Source of the DNA: Blattamonas nauphoetae
Taxonomy: Eukaryota > Preaxostyla > Oxymonadida
Direction: 5' to 3'
Length of the DNA stretch: 59,302 nucleotides
Assembly: GCA_033064195.1 (NCBI GenBank)
Contig: JARBJD010000403.1
Coordinates: 1-59,302, forward strand
Part shown: one piece after another, positions 31,997-42,680 of the stretch
Layout of the letters: each line of letters opens with the position of its first letter
Position numbering within the stretch: the stretch's first letter is position 1
Position numbers and translations under genes: made by a program
Notes under the pieces: generated by a model
What the model was told of the DNA's origin: nothing
What the model saw: only the letters and a program-made list of their open reading frames with translations
Database searches by the model: none

Positions 31997-33728
31997 TTAA
32001 TACAAATTAAAAAATTCAGAATTATATTTTCTTTCGTTGTTTTCTCAGTTTTGGATTTTTCACCAGAAACGAGGATCAATGGGTTCGATCACTCATTTCT
32101 CACAAGTGTTTGTTTCGTTCTGATTTGTCGCGTTTTGGAATCTCCGGAACTGTAGGATCATCATGGTATGCTCCGTTTTTTGAAGATTCCGGACTTTTGC
32201 AGAGATATTTGAGGTTTCACAACCAGGTCCAGATCTCGGAAAAAGTATGTATTCTTCACCATATCGAGTTCATTTTTATCTTATTTCAGCTTTGTTTTCT
32301 CTAGTTTTGATCGAATTGTCACTTGTTTATTGCTCATTATTGTTTCGTTTTTGACCTCACTTCCGTCTTCATTTTTTCAGTGTTTACTGTTTTTAACCAC
32401 TTCATTCATGTTTCTTTCTCTTAATCTTGTTTTCAAATTCAACACACAAATTCTCGTTTACTGAGTTTTCCGGACTTTTGCAGAGATCTCACTTTCAACG
32501 GCTCACTTCATATCTCGGAATTTTTCCGTAATCTTCATCATATCACGTACATTTTTGAATCATTTTCGTTGTTTTTAAGAGAGAAAAACCGGAACACAAG
32601 CGACATTTTCACTATTGGTGTCACATTTCACACCGTTTTCACGATCGTCATTTTCACTCTCAGTTTCAGACTTGCCCGTTTCATTGTTGGTTGTTTCACT
32701 TTCTTTTACTCTGTTTTTGTGAAAAAGTTGATGAAAAGTTGACTAAAATGATGTGCTAGTGAAGTGAGAACGACCCACAAAATGGAAGTGATATGAGCAA
32801 AATGAAGAGGAATGGTGAAGAGATCAAATGTGAAATGGGGAGAGAAAGTGATGAAATGAAAGGGACTACAGTCGGTTTTGAAGTGACAAAAACGGTTAAA
32901 AGTTGAAAAGTGAAAACATGAAAAAGTGACTTTATGGGAGAACTATCCGACAAAATCTCCTCAAAATTCAGGCACACCTTACTCATACCGCGAGAAAGAA
33001 GGATTTGCAGTGAAAATCGGATCAAAAAATCTATAGTGTCAAAATGTTGGTGCAAGTGTGTCGTCACAAGAGTGATCGAAAAACCGACCCTCCAGAGAGA
33101 ACTATAGGTGATGTACAACCAGAATTCTCAAAAAAGGGTTGTTTAATGACGATTGTGAAGTGGTTTGAAGGAAATCAATGAGAAATGAAAATTGGTGAAA
33201 AATTGTGAAAACGATCGTGTGTCGAGGATCGTCAGAACCGAATGACGCGAATACCTGTCCACTACCGATTTGACATGTTTTGAGACCATCAGAGGGCGAA
33301 AAGTGACGTGTTGGAGAAGAGCGAGACGTCACTTTCTCCTCCTTAAAAATTTTGTCATTTTCAAAATATGTTGTGGGGTCGGATCAAACTTTTTTTTCAA
33401 AAGTGCTTTTTTCCTAAAATTTCACCTATCAATATCAATTTTGTAATTTTAGAACGTGTTTGAGCACAATTTGAGCCATAAAGCGGTTCATAGTGGCGAA
33501 ATCCGAACATCGACTTTTTCGTCACTTTTTCGACCTAAGTTCGGTACACAGTTCGACGAATTCTCAACCGATTTTCATCAGGATTGTCTTGATCGATGAC
33601 CTACAGTGTCCCCAAGATTTTAGAATTTTTTGCAGAATTTTTCGAAATGGTTCTCACTTTGGATTTGACTGATTTGTGGTAAAAAAGGGAAAAACACCAA
33701 AAAATGACGACAAAAATAAGTCAATAAT
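31997..33728. other. Non-coding stretch of the Polinton with a spaced direct repeat
   Basis: No coding frame is supported over 1.7 kb. A block beginning TTCCGGACTTTTGCAGAGAT occurs at about 32186 and again near 32468, followed in both copies by ATCTCGGAA and CATCATATC/CACCATATC-type words. This is a diverged direct repeat with a period near 280 bp. The rest is AT-rich with many GTGAAAA/TGAAAA words. It could be regulatory or replication-related, or another worn insertion. Confidence 0.5.
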
Positions 33729-34509
33729 TTATGATTGTTTCTGACGATCATCCAAATATCTCTTCACTTTACTTGCAAGCGTTGTATTCAGTACTTTTGA
33801 TAATCTGTGAACGGCAAGAGCTTCAAAGAAACACATATTGTCAAATTTCAGGATTCCATTGTCATCACCGAATTGAACTGGTTTGCCTTTATCGTATCCG
33901 ATGAAGAGAACAAAATTCACATTGTAAGATTCAAACCAGAGCAGTTTAGCAATGTGACATACAATGTCATTTCGCATTATCTTCTTCAGAATTCCTGTCG
34001 TGAATGTTGTAAGCTGCTTCTCAGGAATAGATTTCCAATCAACTGGTTCTGCTTTATATTTGGTGAATTCTTCAAGAAGCTGATCATATTTAGTTGTCCC
34101 AGGAATGAGTTCTATCTTTTTTCTCATCACAAAATCGAATGAGATCGAGTGCGATGAGATGTTGAAGTTCCATGACTTCGATACATCGGTACACATACAT
34201 TGCATATTCATCAAGATGAAAATTGAAACCATACATGAGATTCAGTAGTTTCGTTAAATCATCCATTCCAAGGAGACCAATCATAACCAGCTTGTCATGA
34301 TTGTATTTTAGTCGTGGGAAAACATCTGAAATGAATCTCGTAACTTTATCTGTTGAATGAGGAGGTTTACAACCAAGTTTGATCAATTCACTTTGCAATT
34401 CCTTCCAGAGTGCATCACGAGTCTGGAATGGATTTGCATGAATATTTAGTCGAAGAAGTGCTCCAGCAATTTGGTCTTTCGGTTGATTCTTGAATGAGTT
34501 GCTTGTCAT
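33729..34509 (-). pseudogene. Polinton minus-strand gene region, unknown product
   Basis: The region starts MTSNSFKNQPKDQIAGALLR at 34509, directly behind TTTTTTAATTCTATATAAAATG on the minus strand, the shared start motif. The content is mainly helical (LMYGFNFHLDEYAMYVY; FFEALAVHRLSKVLNTTL). No family is recognised and I see no protease signature. The region is slightly broken. As the outermost gene it lies nearest the presumed right end. Confidence 0.5.
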
Positions 34510-34809
34510 TTTATATAGAATTAAAAAATTGGAAAAAAAATAAAACGAGACCGTTTTGAGTGTATTCTGATGAAGGTGATAAATGACCTAAATTTTTGAA
34601 ATAGACCAAAAATTTGCTTCAAAATGGACACTTTAGAATTAGGTTGTTTTTAGACTAAATTTTGAAAATATCTCCCAAAATTTGACACTTCTTAAATGCA
34701 TTAAATACTTTTAATACAAGATTCAAAATTGGGTCAATCGGCACGGAGATTGAGATATCAATATATATTGCGAGACCAAAAATAATTACTTTCGCTTCTA
34801 TAACTACTA
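34510..34809. other. Presumed right terminal region of the Polinton
   Basis: AT-rich and without a coding frame. It should hold the terminal inverted repeat, but I could not match it by eye to the 5.74-5.88 kb region. The limit is set by a host-type repeat beginning near 34810. Confidence 0.35.
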
Positions 34810-34896
34810 ACAAAGATGATTCTGATCCTCATCGTCTGGATAGACTGACAATGACGAAAAATAATAGCTCCTCTCTTTCCGCCATGCACAGAAGAG
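34810..34896 (+). repeat. Host repeat copy 1 (about 85 bp)
   Basis: The block ACAAAGATGATTCTG, then CTCATCGTCTGGATAG and onward to ACAGAAGAG, recurs in the same orientation at 40074-40160 with roughly 80 percent identity by eye. Copy 2 lies 3-prime of the ARM-like gene. Copy 1 may therefore be the 3-prime end of a lost upstream paralogue. Confidence 0.6.
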
Positions 34897-35192
34897 ACAT
34901 ATCTTCAAGACAATCTCGATTTCAGAGAGTTTGAGTTGAGATGGTGATCTCATTGATCTTCCACCCCACAAGCACTTCATGAACCTATCAGCGGATTGTC
35001 AGGAATGGTGACGAAGAAATCACTGAATATCATCGAAGTGAAGGGAAAAGAAGGGTGATGTAGCGTGTATCTAATTTGTCTCGTCGGATCGCATTATTTT
35101 GACATGAGGTTTCTGGTAAATTCTGGAAACTCAATTTCTAAAGTTGAAGAATCTCCATAGTGGGCATGATCTCTTTGGATGTCAATGGACGA
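34897..35192 (+). other. Host flank between Polinton and hAT-like element C
   Basis: No clear gene is present. The last bases before the insertion (from ATG at about 35180) open a short frame that meets the element. It may be the 5-prime region of the ARM-like gene or unrelated. Confidence 0.3.
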
Positions 35193-35200
35193 CGACATTT

Positions 35201-38200
35201 TAGGCATGGCTGACCGGCACTGACCGGTCAGTTTTCGCCGAAAAGTACTGACGGTCACTGACCGGAGAAATTTCGGAACCCATAATCGGATTTTACCATT
35301 TCTCCGAAGTCTTTTCAGGTTAAACAGAGAAATGAGTTGTGGACATGAGGTGTGATAGAAACCAGGAATCAGACACAGAAACGACTCGATTCGTGATAAT
35401 TAAATCAGATTCAATAAGAAAGAACTTCCAAATACCTGTTCTTGGCGTTCAGAGAGAAAAAGTTCGATCAATGGGTTCGATCCGACCAGTCAGTCACATA
35501 TTTGCCCTCTTGTGAAACAGTCGTGAATCCAACGGATTTTCCGTTCACATGAAGTCAATTTACGAAGTGGAAGAGTCGAAAAATGTAAAAAAGGTTGAAT
35601 AATGGACACGTAGTTATGATCTCTTCTTCCTTCGTCTCTCAACATCCTCTCCTTCATTCCATCGCTTGTTTTATCTCCTGGACCCCTCTCCCCGCATCCC
35701 ATCTCTCTTGATCTTGTCTCCATCAACTCATCCTTTGTACCGATCATGACGACGAGTCTGACGACCCCGTAGCACATAACTGACTGAATCACCACAACCC
35801 GCTCGTCATCCTCCCTCGATTCGAACTCACTCTTCTCGCGTCGCAGCTGCTCCTTCTCCTCTTCCAGCCGCTAAAGGCGTGCCCGTTCTGTGTTCTGTTT
35901 GATCAGAAGCTGCTCTCGTCTGTCCTCGTCCGTTCTCCTCAGGAGCTACCGCTTGTGCTGGACCTTGAGGCGCTTCTCCCGCTGATCCGCTACTTTCATC
36001 TGCACCACCTGCTTCTTGGAGACGCGTTGTTTTCACCTTTCTTTCTCCTTTTTTCCTGTTCTGGCGAGCGAGCCAGCTGGGCAGCGCGTATCTTCATTCC
36101 CAGAGCAGCCAGCTTGTCTTTAGCGGCGGAGAGCACCGACTCTTCCTCCTTCTTCAGATTGTTGAAGCGAGCCACCATCCTCTTCTTGGCTTCCTTCGCT
36201 TTCTCTTTCAGTTCCTTCGCTTTCGCTTCGGCTGCCGATATAGCTTCCTTTTCTTCTTCGTGTGCATGCTCGATTTCTTCCTTTCCTGTCTTCCACATTT
36301 CATCGCGTTCCTTCTTCAGATTCGCTGCGTGTCGTTCAGCTTCGTGTTTGATCGTCTCTGCCCTTTGCGGGTACTCTCAGCTTGTGTGTTCGAGATCCTT
36401 CCTTTACTGTTTCATCGACTCTGCCTTCTTCTTCAGTTCTTCTCCTTGCTGCTTCAGCCTCTCTCCATCTTGGTTGTACTTCTCTTCAGTCGCTTTAAGG
36501 TCATCGATGCCCTTCCGAACTCGTTCTTTGGCATTTTTGCGAACCATCTCAAAATCATTCAGACGGCCCATTTCGGCTGCAAGACCTTCTGTATCGCCTT
36601 CCTTCCCTTCTTTTGTGCGATTGTTCGCTGGTGATCGCATTTTCACGTCAGACAGACGAGACATGGACGGCTTGACGAACTCGTCTTTGCAGCTGAAGTA
36701 GCAGCTATCAAATTCGGAAATGCAGAACGGCATGTTGTGCAGTCGGCATTTTGACATCCAGTTTGAGCCGACGTAGTCTTCATCGTCTTCAGTTATGGGA
36801 GTGTCCTCGTTGCCATCCCGTGATTGGAGAGGACGATTCACAGCGATGGATTGGTTCGTGTTGCTCTTTTGCGAGTTTTCCTTCACATCGACACACTTTT
36901 GAGTACAGAAAAAGTCCAGCGACACCTGACACGACATGATCGTGTTGGTACAAGTTCCGAGGCACGTTTCCAGCGATGCTTCCGTTTCCCGCACCATATC
37001 AGCAAAGTGGGCATCGATTGGCGAAGAATGTGTGGTGTTTGACGTTGTGTTGTCCCGACTGGTTGTGTTTGTTGCGTTCTGCACAGCAGCCGAATAGAAG
37101 GACGAGAAAGTCTGGTTTTTGTGTCCCCCAAACTTCATCAGGCAAAGTGTGTCGCATTCTGATACGTGCTTGCCGCATTCCGATGCCTTGCCCATCATAC
37201 AAACGCCCAGTTACTGGTTCACATCTTGCGACGCGCTCCGTGCATGCGAGCATTCATCGATACATTCTGACGATGACAGAGCCAAGCATTTCTCTGCGTT
37301 TTGTTTGCAGGCGTTGAGACACGCGTTGGTTCCCTTGTTTGAGATGGACTCGGATTCGCATTGGATGAGGCAATCCTCACGCTCTGGCACACACTGTTGG
37401 ATGCAGCCGGTGAGGCAGGAAACACATGCAGAGTGGTCGGTCGATGAGGAGCACACGTTATCGCACTTCTCCTATCATTGATCCACACACATCAAAATCT
37501 GGGAAAGGAGAAAGACGGAGCGGGGATGAAGAGAGGTGAATGTTAGCGAGAATAACGAAAGGAATTAATTCGAACAATATCTACAAATGCCCGAGAGGGG
37601 CAATTTCCCTAAAATGGGCGTGAGGCATACACGACGAACACTCCGAATCACAATCCACTGAAAGTGCCAGATCTTGTGTCTGTCTGCGAGAATTGACAGG
37701 ACATTGGAGGAGAGGTTGACTGTCTTGCCGGATTCTGTAGGGAAGTGGCTCTTCTGGAATCGTCGGATAGAACAGGATTTGTGTGTGTATTCGAACCAAT
37801 TTCACATCTTCTCCTGTTTCTTTATTCTCACTCCGTGTTCTAATCCTTATCTTTGCTTCTTCAGCTGATGGAATCTGCATCTTTCTTTCACTCATCTCCT
37901 TCTGACTTCTTTCGTCAGCTGCAAGCTTCCTGAGCACGCTTTCCTTCTCATTTTCGAGATATCCGACTACCATGTGCACTGTGGAGAAAATGTAAGAGGT
38001 AAAAGAGGAGAATACTGTGAAAGATGAACACTCTTAAGAGATGAAGACGAAGGAGGGATCAGAGTTGATACCATAGAGGTTTCAATCTAAAACAGATGTG
38101 AGGAGGAGAAAATGAACCATTTGTGTCACCGCTTCCGATTAAAGTTTTCGTTTAAGCCAAATTTCGCGAGACAGTCTTGATCCATCCTGTCTTTTTTTCC

Positions 38201-38383
38201 GGCGAGCAGAAACAAGAGAAAGAAGGTTGCCAAACGGGATCAGTTAGTAAATATTGACTGGTATATCTGCTTGCTCACCGATTTCTCGATGATAGAATGT
38301 TTTTAATTGAGTTGCTGAGATCTGACCCTTTTAATTATTCTAGGGTGACACTGACCGGCACTTTTGGCCGGTCAGCCATGCCT
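35201..38383 (+). mobile_element. hAT-like element C (TAGGCATGGCTGACCGG family)
   Basis: A 3.18 kb element with inverted ends TAGGCATGGCTGACCGGC, multiple sub-terminal CTGACCGG/GACGGTCACTGACC repeats, and a perfect 8-bp duplication (CGACATTT at 35193-35200 and 38384-38391). The left 100 bp and right 65 bp match element A closely, but the interior is different: a minus-strand cysteine-rich coiled-coil gene instead of the A/B interior. No transposase is seen, so it depends on an enzyme encoded elsewhere. Confidence 0.88.
35490..37979 (-). pseudogene. Cysteine-rich, coiled-coil gene carried inside element C
   Basis: A minus-strand reading with a charged N-terminal part (37979 to about 37590, ending DCDSECSSC) comes first. 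A likely intron ending CTCCTTTCCCAG (near 37495) follows. Then comes a cysteine-rich block (CVSCLTGCIQQCVPEREDC; CLNACKQNAEKC; CGKHVSECDTLC). After that is a long coiled coil (KEEIEHAHEEEKEAISAAEA; AKAKELKEKAKEAKKRM). From 37456 to 35996 the frame is constant, but TAA at about 37211 and 36404 and a TGA just after interrupt it. A frame change near 36000 continues the coiled coil (LEEEKEQLRREKSEF). It is therefore a decayed host gene used as cargo. The function is unknown; paired CxxxC patterns suggest a disulfide-rich luminal or surface domain. Confidence 0.55.
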
Positions 38384-38504
38384 ACGACATTTTGTTTCAA
38401 AATCATCCTCAAACAATTGGCCGATCTCTTTATGCCGAATCTGGTCGGATGATCATCCCGGAGTTGAAACAATTTGTCTTTGGGTCGATCTTTCCATTCA
38501 TCGA

Positions 38505-39572
38505 ATGTCCATCAATCCACGTGTGTTCCAGACAACTTCCGATACTCGAACTCCACACAGAGCTGTTGCTCTTGCAACAATCGTCCCAGAACGTGAACCT
38601 TTCATGAATTTCGATCCCAACTCAGAATTGTCATTTGAGGACAAATCTATGATTTACTGTTCTCTTATTACCCTCGTGAAAGCAGGATATCCTTTTGGCA
38701 AAGCACTTCAAGAAAGAGCCGCCCTGTTTTTGAAGAGTCTCGACTCTCCTTTTCGAGCAAGCAAACAAGCAGCAAAACTTGTGACTGATCTCGTTCCCTC
38801 TTCAGCCGGATCGCCTTCTGGGTTTGTTGATAGCATTTCCACTCTGTTGTCATCTCCCTCATCGACTGTGGTGATAGCAGCGCTTTCTCTACTGAACTAC
38901 TCATTTGTCAATTCGTCGACTGTAATGAAATGTCGTTTCGTGGAATCAGATCTCATCCCCAATATATTCTCGACGCTTCAACCTCACACACGTCCAGCTT
39001 TGGGAAATGGAGAACTCTTCGACATTCTGATAAGAATCATCAAGAATTGCCTCCTTCTCGAATCTCTGTTATATTTCAGTGAACTGGGCATCACGACAGC
39101 AATGGAAAAATACAGCCATCGTGAAAAGATCTTCCAAAAGGTCGTACTCCCATCGTCTCAATTTGTGACATTTCTGATCTCAAAGCGGCTCGTCCCCAGA
39201 GGAGACTTGTTCCGCTCATTCATGGCTCTCTTAAACGCACTCCTTCGAATCAGCCCATTTCATCTCCCAACAATGGAGTTTGTCCTCGCATCTCCAATTG
39301 TGATGGCTCTCTCAAATTGTCTCTCAATCGTCGTAGACTGGTCCCCTCTCGAAGAAATCCATTTATCAATGAAAAAATGGAACGAACAAGACCCAGAAGT
39401 GGCCCAATCGGGAAAAAAGATGATCCAAGCTCTGATTTCGGAAGGCTTCGAAGACACACTCGAACAGAAGTTCATCCGCAACTTTGTTGACATTGAGAAC
39501 TACTATATTATCAAGACTTGTCTCTCCATCTCACGACTTCTGGGATCGAATGTGGAATGCCCTGAATGGTGA
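38505..39572 (+). CDS. ARM-like alpha-helical protein of an expanded family
   Basis: 355 residues from the ATG at 38505, or 322 from the ATG at 38604 (MNFDPNSELSFEDKS). The frame is open further upstream, into the end of element C, but without an ATG. The protein is made of paired helices: LVKAGYPFGKALQERAALFL; KLVTDLVPSSAGSPSGFV; ALSLLNYSFVNSS; FVLASPIVMALSNCLSIVV; ALISEGFEDTLEQKFIRNFV. The pattern is that of ARM/HEAT-type solenoids. I recall very similar sequences as a large expanded family in an oxymonad, with no known function. The element C insertion lies about 120 bp upstream, so its promoter or a first exon may be displaced. Confidence 0.65.
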   Translation: MSINPRVFQTTSDTRTPHRAVALATIVPEREPFMNFDPNSELSFEDKSMIYCSLITLVKAGYPFGKALQERAALFLKSLDSPFRASKQAAKLVTDLVPSSAGSPSGFVDSISTLLSSPSSTVVIAALSLLNYSFVNSSTVMKCRFVESDLIPNIFSTLQPHTRPALGNGELFDILIRIIKNCLLLESLLYFSELGITTAMEKYSHREKIFQKVVLPSSQFVTFLISKRLVPRGDLFRSFMALLNALLRISPFHLPTMEFVLASPIVMALSNCLSIVVDWSPLEEIHLSMKKWNEQDPEVAQSGKKMIQALISEGFEDTLEQKFIRNFVDIENYYIIKTCLSISRLLGSNVECPEW

Positions 39573-40415
39573 GATCTCAAATGTCACGTCGACGCGAAAT
39601 CTCTCGAATCACTCCAACTCGTTTCTACGGACTCATCATCGATGTTAGGAATGCTGTGATTGCTGGTACTGACGAACACACCATCTACAATCCCCTCCCA
39701 TCATCGAAAAGATCTCTCCTCTTTTGGCTTCATCTTTCCAAGCTCCATCCTCTTTAAGCATTATTTCTTTGGCAAAACTCTCTCCTTTTTTTATCTCGTC
39801 CCTGCATCCTCCGTTTTGACAAGTTTATCTCTCCCATTCTCGATATATGAACTGTCTCACAAACTGTTCTGATTTATCTCGTCAAATTCGGATGGGCCCT
39901 CACTCCCGCCATTCTACAGCCATCCATGATATGTTTGAGGTGTGCTCGACCATTTCTGATGTTGTTCTTGGACTCCCATCGACAGTTTCTCCTCCCTTTC
40001 TTCTTTCTCCACACTCTTCCATTATTGTTTCATCTCGTCAACATCATCTTCTCTCATTCTCCCACACCAGCAAACAAAGATGATTCTGGTTCTCATCGTC
40101 TGGATAGGTTGACCATGACGACGAATAGTCGCTCCTCACTTTCAGCCAAACACAGAAGAGGTTGTCCTCCCAAACACTCTATTTTTACATGCCCGGCCGG
40201 ATTGAAATAAAAAAAAAGATGAAATTGCTGTTCGGATGCGAGAATTAGGACTCGAAACCCAACCGCTCGAATCGATCTGTCTTGATCGTCCAGCTTGCTA
40301 CAGATTCGTCAAAAATAGACGAAGTTACGGATGAAAGTTGAAATCTAATCAACATACCTCTCTTCTCGAATCTAAAGACCATCTTGGGCTTGTTCATGAT
40401 GAATCGGCCCACCAC
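39573..40415. other. Intergenic stretch with host repeat
   Basis: Apart from repeat copy 2 (40074-40160) I see only short T/C-rich frames. The A-run near 40210 could mark a transcript end. A tRNA-like pattern at 40240-40325 was examined and rejected. Confidence 0.4.
40074..40160 (+). repeat. Host repeat copy 2 (about 85 bp)
   Basis: Same-orientation partner of 34810-34896, lying about 500 bp after the ARM-like gene. It may be a conserved 3-prime region of that gene family. Confidence 0.6.
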
Positions 40416-42578
40416 ATGTTTCATCAACCGTCGAAGGCTCCTGTCAAAAAGCCCAAACCGACCTCGAAGGTGACTCAAGGTCCTGGCCAAGTCACAAGAC
40501 GCGGGGAGATTCAAACACAAAACAAAAGAACAACCTCAAATGTCTGATTCCAGTTCACGACAACACTTGCATTTTTTCTAACCGAATCGTTCAAACTTAA
40601 GGAAATTTTAACACACTATTCTCTTAATATATCATATTTTAAATCATGTTCTCCAAATTTAATTGTTTCCATGTAGCCTCGGAGCGGAAACGCAATCACA
40701 CAATCACGCCCTAAAACAGCCTCATCAGTTCAACATCCCTCTCCAGGAAGACAGGGTGCACGTAGAGGTGTATCACCAGTCGGAAAAGGTCGTCCTTCAT
40801 CTGGATATGATTCAAAACGAGTGCCAAGCTCAAACGAAACAAATGTCCATTCACCAACCACACCACATGGCACCCCAGTCCACTCTAGTCCTCCAAAGAG
40901 AACAAACTACAGTTCAGAATTGAGTGCTTATCAACAATATGTCCGACAATCGCCAGCTGAATCACGAACACTCGGATATCATCCAACAAACGATCTCGTT
41001 CCGCCAAGCAGTGAATATGATCAAGTCATGGGGAGACAGAGCGGAGGACGATTTAATGTCCCGCCCAGCACTTTTAATACACAACCTTATGATTATTCCA
41101 GCGTGTTGATGTCACAGTCGTCACAGCAATCCCGACAAGTTCCTGGAACAGGAAAGACTCAGCCCAGTCCGTACAGTGGAAGAATGAGGCAAGAATTGGA
41201 ACAAGAACTCAATTTAAAATCTGAATCGAACGACATCCTCATGAATTCGATCGGGCGGTCTCAAAACTTCACATCTCAAACAAATCGATCGCCTCAACAA
41301 TTCCCACGCCAACAGCCCTCCCAAGCATATCAACAAATTCCACAATCATCTGGTTACCGTTCAATCCCCTCTACACAGGATGGGTATCGAGCTTCGGCCA
41401 CATCTCCAGATGTGTCCACGTATAACCGAGGGCCTGGAGATGGATGGAGCAGTAGCGGGAAAATGCAGCAATCACAAGAAAAAATGGATGAAAATGTGCG
41501 ATTTCTGGTCGAAACAAACATTACCTTGTTGAATCGTGTCAGCAAATTGGAGCGAGACATTGAAGATGAGCGACAAAATAGAATTCTTCTCGAACAAAGG
41601 ATTCGCACGTTAGACATTCAAGGAAGGGACCGAATTGGCTCACTCCCTCAAGAACCACAAGACTTTACTGAAATCCGAGATCGATTGACAGAGTTGGAGT
41701 CCAAGATCTCAGAGGTCGGAAATCGAATGAGGAAATATGAGAAAGATGACCACGGAACCAAAGATGATCTTAAGAATCTATCGGGGATTGTATCATCTCT
41801 ACGAGACGATATTCTGTCCGTCGGTGTGGGAAGCCGAACAACTTCAAGACCATCCGCATACGGTGAAGACAGCAGGCCTAAGAAGTACGAAAAACCCTCT
41901 TCACATCTCGAGGACAGTTCATCAGATGATTCTGATTCGTCAGAAGATCACATTCCCAACGGCACGTCCAAATTCTCAGACTCGATCAGAACCCCATCTC
42001 TAACGAACTCTGGAGGAAGGGTTGGAAGCCACTATTCGCCTTCTTCGTCTGGAAAGGGAATTTCGTCTGGCAACGATCTTCTTGACAGACCGTACGTCCC
42101 AACCCAAACTCTCCCACCTCCCTCTTCAAAACCATTCGAAATGGCATCCTCATCTCACTCTACCTTTGCAACTACACAGCCTTCGCCCCCTCGAGCACAG
42201 ATTTTCCCCATTACAGCTGATCGAGAGACAGGATCGGGAGATTTGACGAACTTTCAGTATCGACAGGCATATGAGCACCCTGCGTCAACAGGTCCCATAA
42301 CACAAACAAGAGACACTTCGTATCATCCTCAACAATCCAGAAACTCCAAAGATTCGGAAGATTCTGAGAGTTCTGAGGACAGTGACGAATCGAGCTCTGA
42401 GGGCAGGGGTTCGTTCCATCTCTCTAATTCTGAGAAGAAAAGGACACCATACGCCTCAACAACAGGAGGACAGACAGATTCAGAGAGTAGTTCTGAAAGT
42501 GACAGCAGCGAATATGAAGATGAGAAAGAGTGGGTAAATAGGATTCCATCGAGTTTTAACAGACAGAACCCACAATAA
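40416..42578 (+). CDS. Low-complexity protein with central coiled coil
   Basis: Proposed as two exons, 40416-40541 and 40677-42578, joined in phase 0 by a 135-nt GT-AG intron, giving about 675 residues. The second exon is the secure part. It has an S/P/Q-rich N-terminal half (QQFPRQQPSQAYQQIPQSSG), a central coiled coil (MDENVRFLVETNITLLNRVS; LERDIEDERQNRILLEQRI; LTELESKISEVGNRMRKY), and a serine/aspartate/glutamate-rich C-terminal half (DSEDSESSEDSDESSSEG). I recognise no family. The build suggests a scaffold, cytoskeletal or phosphoprotein. It lies 100 bp upstream of the RAD23-like gene on the same strand. Confidence 0.6.
40542..40676 (+). other. Predicted intron (135 nt)
   Basis: Begins GTCTGA and ends TTTCCATGTAG. 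It separates two frames that continue in phase. The upstream exon is only 126 nt, so it is plausible rather than certain. Confidence 0.4.
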
Positions 42579-42680
42579 TTTGTCGTTTCATTTCATCTGT
42601 TTTGATTGGAACGGCTTTTTGAGAAGGACAACAGGTTAAATCGCATTCCACCCTTAGTTTCTTTCTCAACACAAATCTGG

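Larger units (their letters stand above)
5740..34800. mobile_element. Polinton/Maverick (fossil), broken, with nested insertions
   Basis: A self-synthesising DNA transposon or integrated virus of the Polinton class. The diagnostic set is present: protein-primed family B DNA polymerase, retroviral-like integrase, packaging ATPase and capsid-like proteins, together with small structural and fibre-like proteins. Without its two insertions the element is about 17 kb, within the usual 15-20 kb. Gene order is polymerase, integrase, then the structural block, with the ATPase, the fibre-like gene and one unknown on the minus strand. Both ends are uncertain because I could not match terminal inverted repeats; the limits come from coding content and flanking host repeats. 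It is broken, with two large insertions in the polymerase and roughly half a dozen smaller breaks. Most structural frames are open, so it is not very old. I recognised no adenain-like protease. Confidence 0.85.

Noticed and set aside
35996-37456. Possible alternative genetic code, because TAA follows CAG twice in an otherwise open frame
   Set aside because: TGA and TAG also interrupt the same reading and its frame later shifts. The dynein gene is fully open in the standard code and ends normally, so simple decay of the cargo gene explains it.
40240-40325. tRNA-like pattern on the minus strand, with an A-box-like TAGCAAGCTGG and a B-box-like GTTTCGAGTCC at nearly the right spacing
   Set aside because: Acceptor and T stems do not pair and no anticodon arm forms. 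At most it is a worn tRNA-derived sequence.
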